Source: Rhizaria sp. SCN 62-66 | Lineage: Eukaryota > Rhizaria, unplaced | Direction of reading: 5' to 3' | Length of the DNA stretch: 45,432 nt | Assembly (NCBI GenBank): GCA_001724265.1 | Contig: MEDY01000247.1 | Coordinates: 1-45,432 of the forward strand | Shown here: positions 8,252 to 17,418 of the stretch, piece by piece | How the letters are laid out: the number at the start of each line of letters is the position of its first letter | How positions within the stretch are numbered: the first letter of the stretch is position 1 | The notes under the pieces: model-generated | What the model was told of the DNA's origin: nothing | The model's database searches: none | Seen by the model: the letters and a program-made list of their open reading frames with translations, nothing else | Translations under genes and position numbers: made by a program

Positions 8252-10858
8252 ATGTCCACAAGTGCAACTATAGGTCACCTCGCGTGCAGCGACCCGGAGG
8301 CTTGCGATCTTGACGTTTCAACATGCAATTCGCGATCCGCACTTTCTATTGCTCGTGCATTTTCCCGAATCGACACGGACGGAGATGGTCGTGTTGCACG
8401 CAGGGACCTGATCGCAGCGCTTCGTACGAACGCTACTGTGCGCCAGTTCCTCTCGCTGTGCGGCCCGCGTGTGCGTCGCGCGGCAAACATTAACGCGACT
8501 CCGCGCGCAGTTCTGGACCTTTTCTCGGCCGTCGACACGGACGACACGCGCGTTTGGACGCTGCCTAAATTCCAAGCTTTCTTTGAGCCACGTTATGCCG
8601 GGCCCGACTCGGCGCTGCACCTTGCGCCCCCGCGTCATTTTTCGCTCATGGCTTGTGGCTACACCGCTGGCTTTGGTGCGCCACCTCGTCTTGCTGCCAG
8701 CTCCAACAGTGCGCCCTCGGCAGGCGCTCTCGCGCGCGATAGTAACATTAGTAGCAACAGCAACGTGAGCGCTATCGACAATGACATCAACAGCAACAAC
8801 AACAGTAGCGGCAATGCCGCAGACATTTCCATGCCGGATCCGGGCGTGGCGGCGCAGACGTGTCCCTTTGCACGCTGCACCGACGCGGAGCCGCGCTGCT
8901 GGCGCGCCGACTCGCTGCGCTGCTGCGACGCGCTGCACGGTCCCGACGCCGCCGCGCTGTCCGCCGCCTGCGCGCCGCTCTTCGTCTTCCCGCACGCAGA
9001 CGCCGCCCGCGGCGCCGCGCTCTTTGCTCCCGCGCCCGCGCCTGCTGCTGCGGCTGCGGCTGCGGCCGCGCCCGTGCTGGCGGCCGGCGTGGCGGCGTGT
9101 TGCCCCGTGCACGCAGCGACGACGGGCGAGCTGCCGCTGCCGATTGTCTTCTGCCGCCATACGGAGGCGTGGCTGCGCGCGGGGCTCCGTCTCGACGGCC
9201 CCTCCACCGCGGACCCTGACCCCGACTCTGACAGCCACAGCGACGGCGGTGGTGACAGAGACGACGGCGCACGGGTTCAAGCACTGACAGAGGCTGGAGC
9301 TGAAGCAGAGACTGAGGCTGAGGCGCTGGATCCCCCGTTTGTAGCGCCGGAGCCGTCGCAGTTGGCGCTGCTGCGCGGCTACTCGATGCCTTATCCCGCG
9401 CCGTACCCTATGCTCGACGACGATGACGATGATGGGAGCGGGAGCAATGTCATGGGTGATGGTGACGACGATAACGGCGATGGTGACGACAACACTGATG
9501 ACGACGACAATGACAAAGACGATAATGATGATAATGACGAAGGCACGGGTGGAAGGCGTCCCCAGATCAAGCGCTCAAACTCAAGCTCGAAACCCCGCAG
9601 CGCTCGCACGCGCACTCGCGCGCCCAGGCAGCCCAAATCCGAGACTGCGGCCGCCTCCGGTGTGACGGGCTGCTACGCGGCCACCATCACGGGCCCGCTG
9701 CTGGACTGGACCGCCGTGGCCGCGTACTTTGCCGCGATCTCAGTGCCTGACAATGCTGCGCCCGCACCGAAGTCTGCGCCTGCAGTGTCCGAGTCAGCGG
9801 CCACCGCTCAAGGGCTGTCCTTGGCGCTACCCGGGGAACTGCATCAGCAGCCACGGTCGCAGACGCAGGCGACGCCGCGGCCGGCGGTGGTTGTGCGGCC
9901 GCGGCTGCCGCGCACGAGCGACGACTCGCAGAGCGGCGACGACGACGGCGGGGACCGCAGCGGCGACGAGGAGCCCTTCTCGCCCAGCTGCTTCCTCTCG
10001 CCGCCGCCGCCCGCCAGCGCCGCCGCCGCCGCCGCCGCCGCCGCCGGTGCCACCGGCTCCGCCTCCGGCTCCGCCTCCGGCTTCGGCCCCGCCTTCCGCT
10101 TCGCGCCTTCGCCCGTAAGCTCTGTCTCGGGCGCGGTGTCGGTGACAGCTGCTGCAGCCGGCGCTGCGGCGCCCTCACTGGTGTCTCCGGCGCTGCCGCT
10201 GGCGCTGGTAGTGAACCTGACGGAGCTTCACTCGCTGCACGACGCGGCGCGGCTGCGCGCGGCCGCGGGGCTGGGCTACGCGTGGTGCCCCGTGCCCGAT
10301 TACCGCCCGCCCTCGCTTGCGCAGTGCCACTGGCTCGCCGCACTCGCCGCGCTGTGCCGCCGCGCGGGCGCCGCGGTTGCCTTCCACTGCGCCGCGGGCC
10401 GCGGCCGCACGGGCGTGGCGCTGGCCGCGGCCGCCGCGCTCGCCGCGCACCTGGAGGGCCGCCCCGCGGGGCTGCGCGCGGGCGCCGCCGTGGCCGCCGT
10501 GCGCGCGCAGCGGCCGCTGTCGGTCGAGACCGAGGCGCAGGAGCGCGTCGTCGACGCCTATGCGCGGCTGCTCGCGCGCTGCGGCCGCCGCCGCGACGCC
10601 GCGCTGCGCAGGGCCCTGCGCAGAGAGGGCGCCGACCAGGACTCGGGCGCCGCGAGCCTCGCGGCCGCCTCGGTGCCGTGCCGCTGCGGCCTGCCTGCGC
10701 AGCTGCACTGCACGGCCACCGCCGCCGCGTTCGCCGCGGCCGCGGCCGCCGACGTGCGGGCCGCGACGGCCGAGTCCGCCCTTGCGGGGGCTTCGGCCGC
10801 TGCCAGTGTCTCTCCGGCTGCAGGTGGCGTTAAAATGGAGGCTAGTCCGATTTGCTGA
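8252..10858 (+). CDS. EF-hand protein with C-terminal DUSP23-like phosphatase
   Basis: The predicted product is 868 residues, read from ATG at 8252. In-frame ATGs upstream (8099 onward) fall in AT-rich, non-conserved sequence. Near the N-terminus is a good EF-hand loop, DTDGDGRVARRD (residues 41-52). A degenerate second one, DTDDTRVWTLPK (95-106), ends in Lys and probably does not bind calcium. The middle is disordered, with an acidic Asp/Asn/Gly tract (window about 9415-9545). The C-terminal domain is an atypical dual-specificity phosphatase resembling DUSP23: VVNLTE, general-acid Asp683 in PVPDYRPPS, signature HCAAGRGRTG with Cys713 and Arg719, and a conserved RPLSVETEAQE tail. About 150 low-complexity residues (about 502-650) appear to split the phosphatase fold between its first helix and the VVNLTE strand. 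Catalytic residues are intact, so activity is plausible. Calcium control is inference. No intron is needed. Confidence 0.85.
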   Translation: MSTSATIGHLACSDPEACDLDVSTCNSRSALSIARAFSRIDTDGDGRVARRDLIAALRTNATVRQFLSLCGPRVRRAANINATPRAVLDLFSAVDTDDTRVWTLPKFQAFFEPRYAGPDSALHLAPPRHFSLMACGYTAGFGAPPRLAASSNSAPSAGALARDSNISSNSNVSAIDNDINSNNNSSGNAADISMPDPGVAAQTCPFARCTDAEPRCWRADSLRCCDALHGPDAAALSAACAPLFVFPHADAARGAALFAPAPAPAAAAAAAAAPVLAAGVAACCPVHAATTGELPLPIVFCRHTEAWLRAGLRLDGPSTADPDPDSDSHSDGGGDRDDGARVQALTEAGAEAETEAEALDPPFVAPEPSQLALLRGYSMPYPAPYPMLDDDDDDGSGSNVMGDGDDDNGDGDDNTDDDDNDKDDNDDNDEGTGGRRPQIKRSNSSSKPRSARTRTRAPRQPKSETAAASGVTGCYAATITGPLLDWTAVAAYFAAISVPDNAAPAPKSAPAVSESAATAQGLSLALPGELHQQPRSQTQATPRPAVVVRPRLPRTSDDSQSGDDDGGDRSGDEEPFSPSCFLSPPPPASAAAAAAAAAGATGSASGSASGFGPAFRFAPSPVSSVSGAVSVTAAAAGAAAPSLVSPALPLALVVNLTELHSLHDAARLRAAAGLGYAWCPVPDYRPPSLAQCHWLAALAALCRRAGAAVAFHCAAGRGRTGVALAAAAALAAHLEGRPAGLRAGAAVAAVRAQRPLSVETEAQERVVDAYARLLARCGRRRDAALRRALRREGADQDSGAASLAAASVPCRCGLPAQLHCTATAAAFAAAAAADVRAATAESALAGASAAASVSPAAGGVKMEASPIC

Positions 10859-11404
10859 ACTGCTGATGTTGTTTAACACAAGCGGATTCCAATGTTGTGT
10901 GAAGTTTTGAACGCATGTCGTGTCATATCGATTACTTGACGACGGTGTGTTTACTTAGACTTGTTACATAGAAAATGATTTTTAGCGATTTCTTTTTGAA
11001 TACAGATAACGATTTTTTTCTCGCATTATGTATTCCGTTTGTATCATGTCACGTCCACATTTTTGCCGAGTTCTATGTTTTACTTTTCAATTCACAGCTG
11101 TACGAACAATGTCAACTATTATGTGTCTCATTCACTTCAAAACACAACTTAAAACAATCTCACCAGCTTAGGCACACAGCATCTATCCTCTGCATGCTGC
11201 GCTTAGTCACGTGTTTTCAATCTGTGCGCACTGCTCATATGCTTGCGCGAGTTCACGATTAGTCACCGGTCGCTGTGTGCCCGCCAGTCTTCTCCCGCGG
11301 CTCAGTCGCGCTGCCGCATCTCTGCATCACTGCACTGCTGCGTTGCTGCGTCGCCGCGCCGCTGCATTGTTATGTTGCTCAACAGAGCCAGCGCTGCCTT
11401 GCGC
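10859..11404. other. Convergent 3' intergenic region
   Basis: These 546 bases lie between the phosphatase gene and the zinc-finger gene, which point at each other, so they hold two 3' untranslated regions. The left two thirds are AT-rich. The last 120 bases have irregular CTGC/CGCTGC repeats. I see no supported gene. Confidence 0.5.
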
Positions 11405-12917
11405 TTACTCGTGGGTGCTCTTGTCGAGCTTGGCGAGAATAGAGCGCTGCTCCTCAGGGGTGAACTCGGCCAGCCCCTGGAGCTTGGTCCAGCCGTCCGT
11501 CTCGCGGTGGAAGAGCTGCGCCACCGTCCGGTACAGGCAGCCCAGGTGGCGCCAGCGGCGGTTGCTGCGCACGCGCACGCCCAGCCGGGGCTCGCCCGCG
11601 GCGATGGGCTCGAAGCAGTCGGCGCAGAGCGCGACGGCGCCCGCCGCCAGCTCGGGCTGCCGCGCCACCACGACCTCGAACCCGGCCTCGGGCTCGCCCG
11701 CCGCCTGCGCGCCCGCGGACGCGAACGTGGGCGGGATAATGCCCGCGGCGTGCGCCGCGTCCGTCATCGCCGCGCCGGGGGCCGCGCCAGTGACAGTGGC
11801 CGCGGCAGCGTTGGGGTCGGACGGGACGATGGGCGCAGCCGCGGCGGCGGCGGCCGCGGTGGCCGCCACGGCGGCGTCCAGCACTGGGTTCGACAGCTTG
11901 AAGTCGGCCAGGTACGCCTGCTGGTCCGCGGGCGCGATCGACTCGAAGCCCCTGTGTCGTGCACATGTGAAGATGACAGCAAGTGTCAGTGAGGTGAGTG
12001 CGAGTGTAAGCGTAAGTGTCAATGTTTGTGTTCAGCAAAGTAGGTTTGATTCGTTATCAGTGAGAGCATTGCGTGCGTATGTGCGTGTGCGCGCGTAGAG
12101 CAAAAATAGTGTTTTGACTAAATGTTGATTTTGTGGAAGGCGACTTGAGCGATATACAGACAGTTGTTCGATGCCGTGTCACGACCGCTGCTGCGACGTA
12201 CTCGATGTAGGCTGGCTCGCCATAGGTGGTGCAGAGGTCAGCCTTAAGGCTGGGCAGCAGGCACGCGGCGTGGTAGTGCGAAATGTTGCCCGCAGGCGAG
12301 ATGTGGGTCACGCGCGGGCGGTTGATCGATACCACCAGGTCACACTGGGGCAGAGACAGAAACACAGAATGATAGTGCAAAGCAGCAGAGAGAAAACAGT
12401 GAGTACATATGCAAAGATTAATAGAAGATATGGCATATATTTAGTTTGTTTCTTGCGTAAACATGCCACTTATAACTTCGCATGATATTTGAAAATGAGA
12501 AGATGTTTCATCGCAGCAACAACGTACGCTCTGGCAGCGGCTGTTGCGCGCAGCATAGTCAATGGAGAAGCGGTGACGCGGCTTAACCTCGGTTGCAGGC
12601 ACGGCGGGGCGCACTTCCCACTTCTTGATGGGCGTGGCGGCCTTGTCTTTGCTGGTCTCCTTGCCGTGGTGACCGTGGGCGCTGCCCTTGCCTGTGCCAG
12701 CGCCAGCGTTGTTGATGAGCAGATCCTCCTTCTGGTCGCCCTCGCTCGCGCCCGCGCGCCCCTTGTGCTTAAGGTGCGCATGCGAGGTAGCAGCAGTTGT
12801 GTCTTCGTGCTCGCTTTCACTGGTCTCGCCGTCCTTGCGGGTGCTGCTGCGGCGGCGGTTCGTCGGGCCAGCGTCGGTGGCCGTCTTGGTGCGGGCTGAC
12901 TTAGCGCGGGGAGGCAT
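11405..12917 (-). CDS. Protein with two PARP-type zinc fingers, no catalytic domain
   Basis: The exons on the minus strand are 12917-12528, 12344-12202 and 11951-11405; joined they give 359 residues. Finger 1 is assembled only by splicing: CQSC (Cys128, Cys131) spans the first intron, followed by HYHAAC (His155, Cys158) and, after the second intron, the family's EGFESIAPADQQAYL tail. Finger 2 has CADC (Cys287, Cys290), then RWRHLGC (His313, Cys316) and LQGLAEFTPEEQ. This is the C-x2-C...H-x2-C pattern of PARP1 and DNA ligase III zinc fingers, which recognise DNA breaks. The gap between the zinc pairs is 22-23 residues, shorter than in PARP1. The N-terminal 110 residues are basic, charged and disordered. 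There is no WGR, BRCT or ADP-ribosyltransferase domain. A nuclear DNA-damage-sensing role is inference. Donors are GTACGT at both introns. Confidence 0.85.
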
Positions 12918-13684
12918 CTAAAAAAAGGAGGAAACAGATCTAACAGGCATGTCAGGATACAAAAACGCAGTGATTGTCCAATCAAAACGTCGAGTTACGA
13001 GAAGCTAGCAAGAGTAGTCTTGAATTCAGTCTGAGATGTGACTTGAAGTCAAGTGAACATCAAAGGATCAGATCTTGGGAAATCAACGTTGGTTTCAACT
13101 TAAATATTGCATTAAAAGCTATGCTTCACTGAGTTTTAAAAATAATTTGCTAATGTAAATCTTAAGCACGCAGTTGCATTGTTGCATCACGGAGTATTAG
13201 TCGCGGTTTAAGCTTTAAATGAAGTGACCTGCCATAATGCTCAAGTTGCCGCCAACAAACCATGGTGACTGTGAGAAACTCACATCATCACTATCAACGT
13301 TCATACTCTTCAAATATACATAACATTCGGTTGGCACGTAAAGAATCGGTCTTGTGGTGTAATGAAAATGGGAATGTGTATAATATTTAGTCGAACGAGT
13401 CGGTGTTCTGTTTGTACATACACCACTGCGATCGCGAAGTCAGTCAGCAGCAGATGTGCGCTTCTAGAACTTTGTAGAAAACACGAGCCGCCCGGCGTGC
13501 CATGCACCGGGCCTACACGCGCCCACTGGCCAATCGGCCTCATATCTTATTAGCAAACATCCATTTGTTCCGGACAGCAAAGGTTAGTAACCACTCTTTC
13601 TGCAGACAGTCATACTCATCCGCAACAGCAAGTCAGTCGTTCTGTCACTAGCGGCGGTCGTTAGTCTGCTCCGTGCGTGCGCGC
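12918..13684. other. Intergenic region, zinc-finger gene promoter and MAD2 3' end
   Basis: Both flanking genes run on the minus strand, so this 767-base stretch should contain the zinc-finger gene's promoter and MAD2's 3' untranslated region. A 13-base motif, TGGTGACTGTGAG (13263-13275), resembles TGGTGACCGTGAG at 5861-5873 in the kinesin-5/CFAP299 promoter. No gene is visible. Confidence 0.45.
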
Positions 13685-15187
13685 TCAGAGGTCGTCGTCG
13701 AGGGCCTTGTAGGTGACCGCGGTGGCAACGGAATGGATCTTGGTGCTGAAAGAGCGCAGGCGCACCTGCTGCGTCTTGCCCTGCACCAGCTTCGGCGACG
13801 ACTCCTCCCACTGTCGCGCGACAGCAACAGCACCCGCGATAGGGATAGCAACAGAAAAAGGCAGCACAAGGCGAGCGAAGCGGACAAAGACGGGGCAGAG
13901 CGGGAGGCGTAAATCGACAAGGTGTGGTTTGCAGTAGAGAGAAAAGAACGGAATTTTTTTTAGCGATGTGAGATATGAGCGTGGGTGCAAATTTATCAAT
14001 TGCAGGCAGAAACATAATTGGAATATCTAGTATCAACGTCAAGCAATTAATACCAATAATCAAAGCGCCGCGACTGCGCCACTCCGACTGCAGTGGCACT
14101 GGCTGGAGCTGTCTGTCGCGCGCACAGGGCGGAGGGCGGCGCAACGCGGGGCGCAGCGCGGCGCGGGGAGCGTGCGGGGACGTACCTCGGCGGGCGTGTC
14201 GGCGTCGTCTTTGGTGTAGACGATGAGGTCGAACGTGCAGCTCGACTCGAGTAGCGGCAGGTATGTCTGCGAGGCAGTGATTTGCCTGAGCGAAACGTAA
14301 ACCAAGGCGAGTGAACGAGCTATAGATGTGAGTTAAGCCAAATAAAGAATCATTGAAAGCAAATATAGCAAGAAAATCAAGGTGAAGTCAGATTGTACAA
14401 TGCGTCGATTAAATCCTAGCGCAGCGCAGCGTCGCGCGACGGACCTGATGATGGCGGCGATCTCCTTCTGGATGTCTGCGGGGCTTTTCTCGCGCGCGAC
14501 GCCCGTGTCGACGGCCTCCTGGTCCGTGCCCACATCAAACTCCCAACGCTCCTGCGCCTCGCCCGTCTGCTGGTCCTCGATCACCAGCACCAGCTTGCGC
14601 ACCTTGCCCGCCGTGAGCCAATCTGAGTGCAAATGCACGGTTATGAAAAATAAAATAATATGGGTTATTACAGTATCGAATGAAATTAAGAAAGAGGTGA
14701 ACAATAAAGTATATATAAAGTAGGTGTTCTAAAACAATTCAACAGGAACTTGTTATACGCGATGATTTCAACGAGATTTCTTTGTTTCATCAGGGACCGT
14801 ACCGCAAATCTGGCGCAGCGCCTGTTTGAGGTAGGCTGAGACGCCCTCGTCGGTGAGGATCTGCATCTGGAGGCCGTATTTCTTCACAACCTTGAACGAG
14901 TCAGGGTCGAAGAGGCCGCGCTGATAGAGAATGCTGTTGATGCTATAGCCTGCGCGTGCGGGACGGCGCAGCGCAGCGCGGAGCGGGGCAGGCAGGCGTG
15001 GCAGGGTTGACGGGGGTGAAAGAGTGAGGTTCGGAGGAGGTAAGCTTAAAGAGTTGGAGAGATATGGCACAGGAACAAAAATAAGATAAGTTTGGTAGTC
15101 GTACGTACCAAAAAACTCGGCGACAATCTGTGCAGAGCCGCGCAGGGTGACGACGCTCGTCGGCTTGATGGAGGTCTTGGTCGCCAT
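13685..15187 (-). CDS. MAD2: Spindle assembly checkpoint protein MAD2 (HORMA domain)
   Basis: MAD2 binds CDC20 at unattached kinetochores and delays anaphase. The exons on the minus strand are 15187-15109, 14949-14803, 14622-14445, 14285-14186 and 13810-13685. Joined, they give 209 residues, against 205 for human MAD2L1. All four joins keep the conserved reading frame: VTLRGSAQIVAEFFG/YSINSILYQRG, LRQIC/DWLTAGKVRKL, AAIIR/QITASQTYLPLLES, and DADTPAE/WEESSPKLV. The C-terminal safety-belt segment (QQVRLRSFSTKIHSVATAV) is present and complete. Donors are GTACGT, GTACGG, GTCCGT and GTACGT; acceptors are all CAG. The gene is head-to-head with TPMT, 523 bases apart. REV7 and other HORMA proteins fit much less well. 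Confidence 0.97.
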
Positions 15188-15710
15188 GTGAGACCGGGGA
15201 ACTCTGTAATAGAAAAATATCAATACAAACAAAGGTTTCAGTAAGTCTTAAAAGATGAACAAACAGATGTGCTCACATCATTTTACATATCTCCCCTAAA
15301 GAACCACTGCTGGTCTCATAATTGCACAGTATCCATGAGAAGTTTGCTGTTTCGGGCTCTCAGCTTCTGGCCATCTCAACGGGTATCAGCCTGTTTGTGA
15401 CCGAAAAAAGTAAATGATTTATTCGTGACCACAAACGAAAAATCGAGGATTTGAGTCCCTCAAATTCGGAATTGAAAATCATTGATTGTGCTTGAAGATG
15501 ATCGTGAATGCTGGTATAAACGTGTTGGCGGTGTACAATACGAACACTTTATTTGTATCAATTTCAATATCTGTTAGAAATGCGATATGGCCCAAATTTG
15601 ACGCAGTGATATGACTCAGCTTGACTCAACGTGACAAAATGCATCCCCTCTGCCCGCTAACCAACTTCATGCTTTCTGGGGTTCTCTTTCATCATTTTCC
15701 GCGCAGAATT
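15188..15710. promoter_or_regulatory. Divergent promoter region, MAD2 / TPMT
   Basis: This 523-base head-to-head interval contains the second copy of the three-block element (15347-15402). An inverted repeat pairs GTTTGTG (15393-15399) with CACAAAC (15430-15436). A small perfect stem-loop pairs ATTTGAG (15449-15455) with CTCAAAT (15459-15465). I found no GTNCG donor here that could supply an extra 5' exon for TPMT. Confidence 0.55.
15347..15402 (+). promoter_or_regulatory. Three-block element, second copy
   Basis: CTGTTTCGGG (15347-15356), CATCTCAACGG (15372-15382) and GTTTGTGACC (15393-15402) match the blocks at 5804-5858 in order and orientation. The first block has one extra T; the other two are identical. 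The last block is also one arm of the inverted repeat with 15430-15436. Confidence 0.35.
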
Positions 15711-16968
15711 ATGTCTACTTAGGATAATGTGTCTTACTGGCAGGATCGCTGGGACAAGGTGCGTTAGAACATCTATATTGATACCATCTTAACCCATATT
15801 TCACTCACACTCTCAACACTGCGAAGCTCTGCTTCTTGCCCACCTTATTTCACCACTGTTCTTCTTCTCTATGCTCCGGACATCTTTTTTCTCACTTTTA
15901 CGCATGCCCCGATTTCCACACATTTGCTTATACCTCTCCGCATTTGCGTCCGTATTCACGCCACAGAGCCAGACGGGCTGGCATCTGTCGGACCTGAACC
16001 CCACGATCGTGAAGCACCGCGAGGCGTGGCTGGGCGGGCGCAAGGGGCTGCGCGTCTTCTTCCCCCTCTGCGGCAAGACCCAGGACATGGTCCACTTTGC
16101 GCGCGACGGCTACTCCGTCCTGGGATTCGAGGCCGTCGATCAGGCCATCGGTACGCATTACAAGATAGAGAGTCAGCAATCACAGTGCGGAACTAGTTCT
16201 CTTCATAGACACTCACAAGAAATGCTGTTCTTTGGTATTGGTTCATTGTTTTTCATTCCCTATTTTCTAGCCGACTTTGGCAGCGAGAACGGCTTCGCGA
16301 TGCGCGCGCGCCACCCCCTGTCGGTGCCGCCGGCGCTGCGCCCGTTCAAGGTGCTCGACGCTGTGCCCTGCACTGAGGCGGCCGCGGCGCGCGCGCGCGA
16401 GGCCGGCTGCGACATCACGGTGCTGCAGGGCGACCTGTTTGCGCTGCCCACGCTGCCGGGCCCCGGCGAGGCCGTCGATGCGGCCGCCGAGGCCGAGCTG
16501 AGCGCCGCGGGCATCACAGGCACCGTCCAGGCCGCCTTCGACCGCGGCTCCTTCGTCGCGATCCGCCCCGAGAAGCGCAAGCACTACGAGAAGGTACGCA
16601 GCAGGCGCATTTAACGCATTATCTGCGTGAGATGCCGGTGTGTTTGTGCCTTTATTATTTTTAACAAAGTTAGCTCACATATGCATATATTCATATTGTT
16701 CTCATTCTCTCTCTCCCAGATCATGTACACGCTGTTGGCGCCCGGCGCGCGGACGCTGTTGTCGTACGTGACGTACGACCAGAGCGAGATGCCTGGCGCG
16801 CCCTGGTCCGTCTCGCAGGCCGACCTCACCGAGACTTTCTCTGCAGATCGCTGGGAGCTCGAGTTCGTGGAGGAGGCCGCTCCCGGTCAGACCTCGCGCT
16901 TCCTCAAGCCCAACGGCGGCCAGCTCACATGGATTCGCGACGGCGTTGCCTTCATCACGCGCAAGTAA
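15711..16968 (+). CDS. TPMT: Thiopurine S-methyltransferase-like enzyme, in-frame TAG at codon 4
   Basis: SAM-dependent methyltransferase of the TPMT family, which methylates thiol and related groups in the cytosol. The exons are 15711-15758, 15967-16150, 16271-16593 and 16720-16968, about 267 codons. Conserved blocks are WQDRWDKSQTGWH (across intron 1), LRVFFPLCGKTQDM with the SAM-binding GYSVLGFE, FDRGSFVAI and LLSYVTYDQSEMPGAPW. A low-complexity insert sits before FDRGSFVAI. Donors are GTGCGT, GTACGC and GTACGC. The only nearby in-frame ATG (15711) is followed by TCT ACT TAG (TAG at 15720-15722) before the conserved exon. Explanations include a sequence error or mutation (GAG to TAG), readthrough or recoding, or an undetected 5' exon joined at the AG of that TAG. 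The family assignment is firm; the start is not. Confidence 0.85.
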
Positions 16969-17418
16969 GCTTGCCAGTAAGACAGCTTACAGACAAGAAG
17001 AAGTGTGTTTTAATTAATACTGTTTTGGTAACGTGTATTGTTTGTTATAGGATGCACATAATTTATTAATGTGAGTGATCAGGAATAACAGGGAATCAAG
17101 TCCGTTCGTTTCGTAAGACTGACGATTAATATATGTATTCAGTGACGCATTCTCGTGTCTTGACGTGACTGACGTTTGGCTTGACCCTTCTCCCCCAAAA
17201 ACGCAACAAAGATCGCAGTTGTTGTTCCATAAAAGATATAGTTTACGTACGAGATTCTCATAATAAAAAGCGTTTTAAGATTCAGTTACAGTTTCACAAA
17301 TCGATTTCAATACAATAAATAGTGCAGTCACATCGAGATATGCTACACACAGACAGTCTCCGTCACACAAGTTTGAGTCAAGACATTTTGGCTTTTACTA
17401 CAACATAGTTAGCTCCGC
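16969..17418. other. Convergent 3' intergenic region
   Basis: This AT-rich spacer of 450 bases lies between the converging TPMT and mitochondrial-protein genes. A small GTAAG/CTTAC stem-loop lies just after the TPMT stop, and AATAAA occurs at 17314-17319. I cannot say which, if any, is a functional poly(A) signal. No gene is visible. Confidence 0.5.

Noticed and set aside
15669-15722. An upstream TPMT exon ending at GGG|GTTCTC (15680) joined to GAT at 15723
   Set aside because: It would remove the in-frame TAG, but the intron would be only 42 bases, far below the 120-375 seen elsewhere, and the donor lacks the G at +5 found in all other introns. It is kept only as a remote alternative.
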